Assembly (NCBI GenBank): GCA_022226935.1
Contig: CP092081.1
Coordinates: 2,630,024 to 2,694,023 of the forward strand
Reading direction: 5' to 3'
Origin: Nitrospira sp.
Lineage (GTDB): Bacteria; Nitrospirota; Nitrospiria; Nitrospirales; Nitrospiraceae
Length of the DNA stretch: 64,000 nt
Part shown: positions 60,866-64,000 of the stretch, piece by piece
Numbering within the stretch: position 1 is the first letter of the stretch
Layout of the letters: each line of letters starts with the position of its first letter
Notes under the pieces: generated by a model
Databases searched by the model: none
Told to the model about the DNA's origin: nothing
What the model saw: only the letters and a program-made list of their open reading frames with translations
Program-made: the position numbers and the translations under genes

Positions 60866-61534
60866 ATGACGATGTCTCTGCTCAACCGCACCAGGCCACT
60901 CTTCCTCCTGTTTGCAACATTGCTGCTGGCCATTCCAGCGCGGGCGGAGGTGTACCAATATATCGATGCCAACGGCACCATTTCGCTCACCAATGTCCCG
61001 AATGATCCGCGATATAAACGGGTGATGTCCGAACTGCCTCGCTCGCGCAGCATTATTTCTGACCGTGAATTGGACCCGGTCATTGCCCGACATTCCCGCG
61101 CCCATCGCCTGCATCCGGCGTTGATTCGGGCCGTGATCAAAACCGAGTCGGACTTCGATCCGCTGGCTGTGTCACATGCGGGCGCCGTCGGATTGATGCA
61201 GCTCATGCCTCAGACCGCCATGCGTTTCGATGTGCGGGATTCGTACAATCCGGATGAGAATATCGGCGGGGGCACGAAATACTTACGGCAACTACTGGAC
61301 CGGTTTAACGGCAATCTGCCCTTGGCCTTGGCGGCCTACAATGCGGGGGAACATGCGGTGGAACGCTATCAAGGGCTTCCTCCCATTCCTGAAACTCGGC
61401 AGTACGTCCTCAAAGTCCTCGGGTACTATCGCACCTTCCTCATGAACGCGCGGACGGCTTCTTCCCGGGCTTACGTTCCACAGGCGCCTCGGTCGCAAGG
61501 ACGAGGTCTCGCACATTCGACGGCATCCCGTTAA
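60866..61534 (+). CDS. Small lytic transglycosylase with N-terminal DUF4124 domain
   Basis: 222 residues. The signal peptide (PLFLLFATLLLAIPARAE) leads into VYQYIDANGTISLTNVPNDPRY, a DUF4124 segment. The SLT domain follows: LIRAVIKTESDFDPLAVSHAGAVGLMQLMPQTA with the catalytic Glu, and LALAAYNAGEHAVERY. It is expected to cut peptidoglycan. Its 3' end overlaps the convergent nadB gene by 95 bases, unusual for two real genes. Confidence 0.92.
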   Translation: MTMSLLNRTRPLFLLFATLLLAIPARAEVYQYIDANGTISLTNVPNDPRYKRVMSELPRSRSIISDRELDPVIARHSRAHRLHPALIRAVIKTESDFDPLAVSHAGAVGLMQLMPQTAMRFDVRDSYNPDENIGGGTKYLRQLLDRFNGNLPLALAAYNAGEHAVERYQGLPPIPETRQYVLKVLGYYRTFLMNARTASSRAYVPQAPRSQGRGLAHSTASR

Positions 61535-63116
61535 CCTGCCCAGACCCTAACAGTAGCTGGCTATGGTTCCGCCACCCCTGCCGCTTGGCGTCGGGAAAGT
61601 CCGATCGATAATGGGCCCCGACGCTATTCTCCCGCCACAAGGCGGCGTCCGTGATGCAGCGCGCCACCTGCACCATGTTTTTGACCTCCAATGCGGCCCG
61701 CGACGAAAAGGGCTTCGCGAGCACGCGCATCCAGCGGACCAGTTGCGCGGACGCGCTGATCAACGAATCTCCCGAGCGCACAAGCCCCACCTTCCCCCAC
61801 ATCAGCCGGCGCAGCGAACTACGGAGTTTTTCCGGATCATCGAGGTCGGTCGGTCGCCCCTCCTCCAGCTCTTCGATCGACGGCAACGACACTGATTCGG
61901 GAAAATGCCCCGCATGGGCCACAGCAGATTGCGCAGCGCGCATGCCGAAGACCAACCCTTCCAATAACGAGTTGCTGGCCAACCGATTCGCGCCATGGAC
62001 GCCGCTGCAAGCGACCTCTCCGGCTGCAAACAAGCCGGGCAACGTCGTCGCGCCCTGGACATCGGTCCACACTCCACCCATCATGTAATGCGCGCTGGGG
62101 GAGACGGGAATCCACTCCTCCGTCATATCGATGTCATACCGCAGGCAGGTCGCATAGATCGTGGGGAACCGGCGCTTCACAAAGGCTGCCCCCAGATGCG
62201 TGACATCAAGATAGACATGCCGCGCACGTGTGGCAGCCATTTCCGACCAGATCGCCCGTGAGACCACATCGCGCGGCGCGAGTGCGCCGTCCGGATGATA
62301 CCGGTGCATAAATAACTCGCCCTTGATGTTCCGGAGTTGGCCGCCTTCCCCGCGAATGGCCTCAGACAGTAAGAAGGGAGGACTCGACGGCAGATACAGC
62401 GAGGTGGGATGGAATTGCACGAACTCCATATCCATCAGCAGCGCTCCAGCCCGGAGTGCCATCGCCATGCCATCACCCGTGGCATTGCCCGGATTGGTGG
62501 TGCGCGCGTAGACCTGGCCTGCACCGCCGGTCGACAAGACCACCGCGCTGGCCGGCAATACGGTGCGTTCCCCCGACATTTCGTTCAACACAATGGCGCC
62601 GCAACAACGTCCGTCGACCACCGCCAGGTCAACAGTAAATCGCCGATCCAACCGCTGGATGCGCGGCTGCCTGGCCGCATAGGCCATCAGCGCGCGCACC
62701 ATTTCATTGCCGGTGGCATCGCCACGGGCGCGGAGAATGCGGCTCCGGCTGTGCGCGGCTTCGCGGGTGAACGCAAACCGTTTGCCGATTTTGTCGAACT
62801 TCGCCCCCCAGGCGATCAGTTCCTGTATTCGTTCCGGCCCTTCTTCGACCAGTACCCGGACCGCTTCGCGACGACAGAGGCCGTGACCGGCCTTCAACGT
62901 ATCGATGAGGTGGCTTCCGACATCGTCTTCCTCGCTGAGGGCGACCGCCACTCCGCCCTGGGCATACATGGAATTGCTTTCCAGGGGATGCCCCTTCGTC
63001 AGCATCAACACACGCCCTGCGCGGCTCAATTCAATAGCTGCGCGCAGGCCGGCGACACCGCTCCCGACGACGAGAAAGTCTGTTTCAATTTTGGGAGAAA
63101 CACTGCGGGCTGACAT
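61440..63116 (-). CDS. nadB: L-aspartate oxidase
   Basis: From the ATG at 63116 the protein is 558 residues. FAD-binding TDFLVVGSGVAGLRAAIELSRAG, then SNSMYAQGGVAVALSEEDDVGSHLIDTLKAGHGLCR, EFVQFHPTSLYLP, SEAIRGEGGQLRN and GLFAAGEVACSGVHGANRLASNSLLEGLVFG are NadB signatures. It oxidises aspartate to iminoaspartate for NAD synthesis. The longer open frame to 63302 overlaps the upstream lipoprotein gene and is not used. Confidence 0.95.
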   Translation of the reverse strand: MSARSVSPKIETDFLVVGSGVAGLRAAIELSRAGRVLMLTKGHPLESNSMYAQGGVAVALSEEDDVGSHLIDTLKAGHGLCRREAVRVLVEEGPERIQELIAWGAKFDKIGKRFAFTREAAHSRSRILRARGDATGNEMVRALMAYAARQPRIQRLDRRFTVDLAVVDGRCCGAIVLNEMSGERTVLPASAVVLSTGGAGQVYARTTNPGNATGDGMAMALRAGALLMDMEFVQFHPTSLYLPSSPPFLLSEAIRGEGGQLRNIKGELFMHRYHPDGALAPRDVVSRAIWSEMAATRARHVYLDVTHLGAAFVKRRFPTIYATCLRYDIDMTEEWIPVSPSAHYMMGGVWTDVQGATTLPGLFAAGEVACSGVHGANRLASNSLLEGLVFGMRAAQSAVAHAGHFPESVSLPSIEELEEGRPTDLDDPEKLRSSLRRLMWGKVGLVRSGDSLISASAQLVRWMRVLAKPFSSRAALEVKNMVQVARCITDAALWRENSVGAHYRSDFPDAKRQGWRNHSQLLLGSGQVNGMPSNVRDLVLATEAPVERKPGKKPSARS

Positions 63117-63118
63117 GA

Positions 63119-63634
63119 CTAGGGTTTGGCTTGTCCGCGGGCGGGATCTTCGCTCAGACTGGCCCGCGTGCCCATACCGAAGGGCAGATCGCCTTGAGCC
63201 TCTCGAAGCAGAATCGATTGTGTCCCGACCCAGGCCAACCGCCCATGCCCTCGCTGGCGCGTGCCGACTTCGCCGGGATTCCGTTTCCACTGGCCCTGCC
63301 AATGCACAAACACATCGATGTTGTCGCCTTCAATCAAAATACGCTCGATGGAAAACTCCAACTGGATATCTCGAAACGTGTCGAAATCGCTGTGGATGTC
63401 CCGTTGTACCTGATCGAGGCCTCCGGACGGCAGCAGGAGTGCCTCCAGGGCGCTCCGGTCTCTCTCCACGTAGGATTTCCTGAGTGACTCCACGGCCTGA
63501 TCGATCCGGAGAATACGGTCGTGATCGTCTTTATACTGGATGGTTTTTCCCGAACAGCCCACGCTCAGGACGAGCACAAACCCTAGGAGAAGGCGGGCGA
63601 TGCCGGCAGAACGGCGCACATGGCGAGTGAACAT
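63119..63634 (-). CDS. Lipoprotein of unknown function
   Basis: From the ATG at 63634 the protein is 171 residues with a signal peptide ending in lipobox SVGC (LLLGFVLVLSVGCSGKT). The mature part begins with a helix (ILRIDQAVESLRKSYVERDRSALEALLLPSG) and continues as a small alpha/beta domain (FDTFRDIQLEFSIERILIEGDNIDVFVHWQGQWKR) similar in layout to NTF2-like folds. It ends 2 bases before nadB starts, so the two are co-transcribed. Confidence 0.78.
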   Translation of the reverse strand: MFTRHVRRSAGIARLLLGFVLVLSVGCSGKTIQYKDDHDRILRIDQAVESLRKSYVERDRSALEALLLPSGGLDQVQRDIHSDFDTFRDIQLEFSIERILIEGDNIDVFVHWQGQWKRNPGEVGTRQRGHGRLAWVGTQSILLREAQGDLPFGMGTRASLSEDPARGQAKP

Positions 63635-63808
63635 AACGCAGTATAGGAACCTTGGCGGAAAGAGGTCAAGCAACAGCCCATGCGCATTCACCCCCGCTTC
63701 ACAGAGGCCCACGAATGAACCGGCGGCACACACCATGTCAGAATCTTGACTTGCTTTTTGAAGCGAAACCCACTAGACTCCCGCGCCTAGCAGTTGGAGA
63801 TTGAATGT

Positions 63809-63904
63809 ATGGCGAGTGTCCTCAAGAAACGCCGGAAGAAGATGCGCAAGCATAAGTACAAGAAGTTGCGCCGGCGTCAGAAATTCTTGCGTCGCAAGAG
63901 CTGA
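63809..63904 (+). CDS. AURKAIP1/COX24-type basic protein, 31 aa
   Basis: An ATG at 63809 with GGAG 9 bases upstream encodes MASVLKKRRKKMRKHKYKKL followed by RRRQKFLRRKS. The protein is almost entirely Lys and Arg and contains the KKRRKKMRKHKYKK core of the AURKAIP1/COX24 family, very short proteins related to a mitochondrial small-subunit ribosomal protein. It probably binds the ribosome. Easily missed because of its length. Confidence 0.82.
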   Translation: MASVLKKRRKKMRKHKYKKLRRRQKFLRRKS

Positions 63905-63935
63905 GCCCATCACGACATAATGGACGGAGGGATCC

Positions 63936-64000
63936 GTGCCCGAAGGAAAAAAAGTTCGCATCCGCGTTCGAACGGTGAACTGTATCTACGTCGGGGATTT
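63936..64000 (+). CDS. Start of a gene cut by the window edge
   Basis: A GTG at 63936 with GGAGGG 5 bases upstream opens MPEGKKVRIRVRTVNCIYVG and runs to the edge. The ribosome-binding site and the 31-base distance from the basic-protein gene suggest it is real and co-transcribed. The visible 21 residues do not identify it. Confidence 0.6.
   Translation, partial: MPEGKKVRIRVRTVNCIYVGD

Overview
The window is GC-rich, densely coded bacterial chromosome with Gram-negative features: lipoproteins, outer-membrane barrels, Tat and Sec signal peptides, and frequent GTG/TTG starts. Gene content (diheme c-type cytochrome, arsenite oxidase, many secreted TPR proteins and lipoproteins, a 31-residue AURKAIP1/COX24-type basic protein, an isolated F0 gene set) suggests a Nitrospira-like member of Nitrospirota. 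That placement is inference from gene content. No rRNA, tRNA, insertion sequence or CRISPR array was seen.

Region 1 (1-23.5 kb) is accessory in character: a cut Crp/Fnr regulator divergent from a diheme cytochrome c, a gluconokinase fused to a HEPN-like domain, an AAA-like protein without a P-loop, MFS and AEC transporters, a metzincin-like lipoprotein, a run of small secreted proteins and lipoproteins, a barrel/lipoprotein pair, a frameshifted DUF4396 remnant, a TfoX_N-DUF488 pair, an ECF sigma factor with a cupin anti-sigma factor divergent from a lipoprotein truncated hemoglobin, and a MntA antitoxin beside a truncated HepT toxin. Intergenic stretches carry a 40-bp palindrome and a small repeat cluster.

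Region 2 (23.6-36.0 kb) is an arsenic island. A forward arm encodes an ArsM-type methyltransferase with a duplicated C-terminal domain, ArsR, the radical SAM protein ArsS, a PiT transporter, an outer-membrane porin, arsenite oxidase AioB-AioA and a lipoprotein. A convergent reverse arm encodes ArsR, a second ArsM, Acr3 and ArsC. Two matching operators (ATCAA-N6-TTGAT) lie in front of the reverse-arm arsR and arsM. Together the genes could oxidise arsenite in the periplasm, reduce arsenate and export arsenite, and methylate arsenic toward organoarsenicals.

Region 3 (36-64 kb) is mainly housekeeping: hflKC, fhs, an M23 peptidase, cutA, a rhodanese with a near-consensus promoter, a sugar-nucleotide epimerase, tlyA-xseB-xseA-ymdB-rny, zapA-zapB, slt, rlmN, an M16 peptidase pair, larE, the F0 genes (atpI-B-E-F only), pabB-pabC, a small lytic transglycosylase, nadB and a lipoprotein. 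The right edge cuts a short conserved gene of unknown function.
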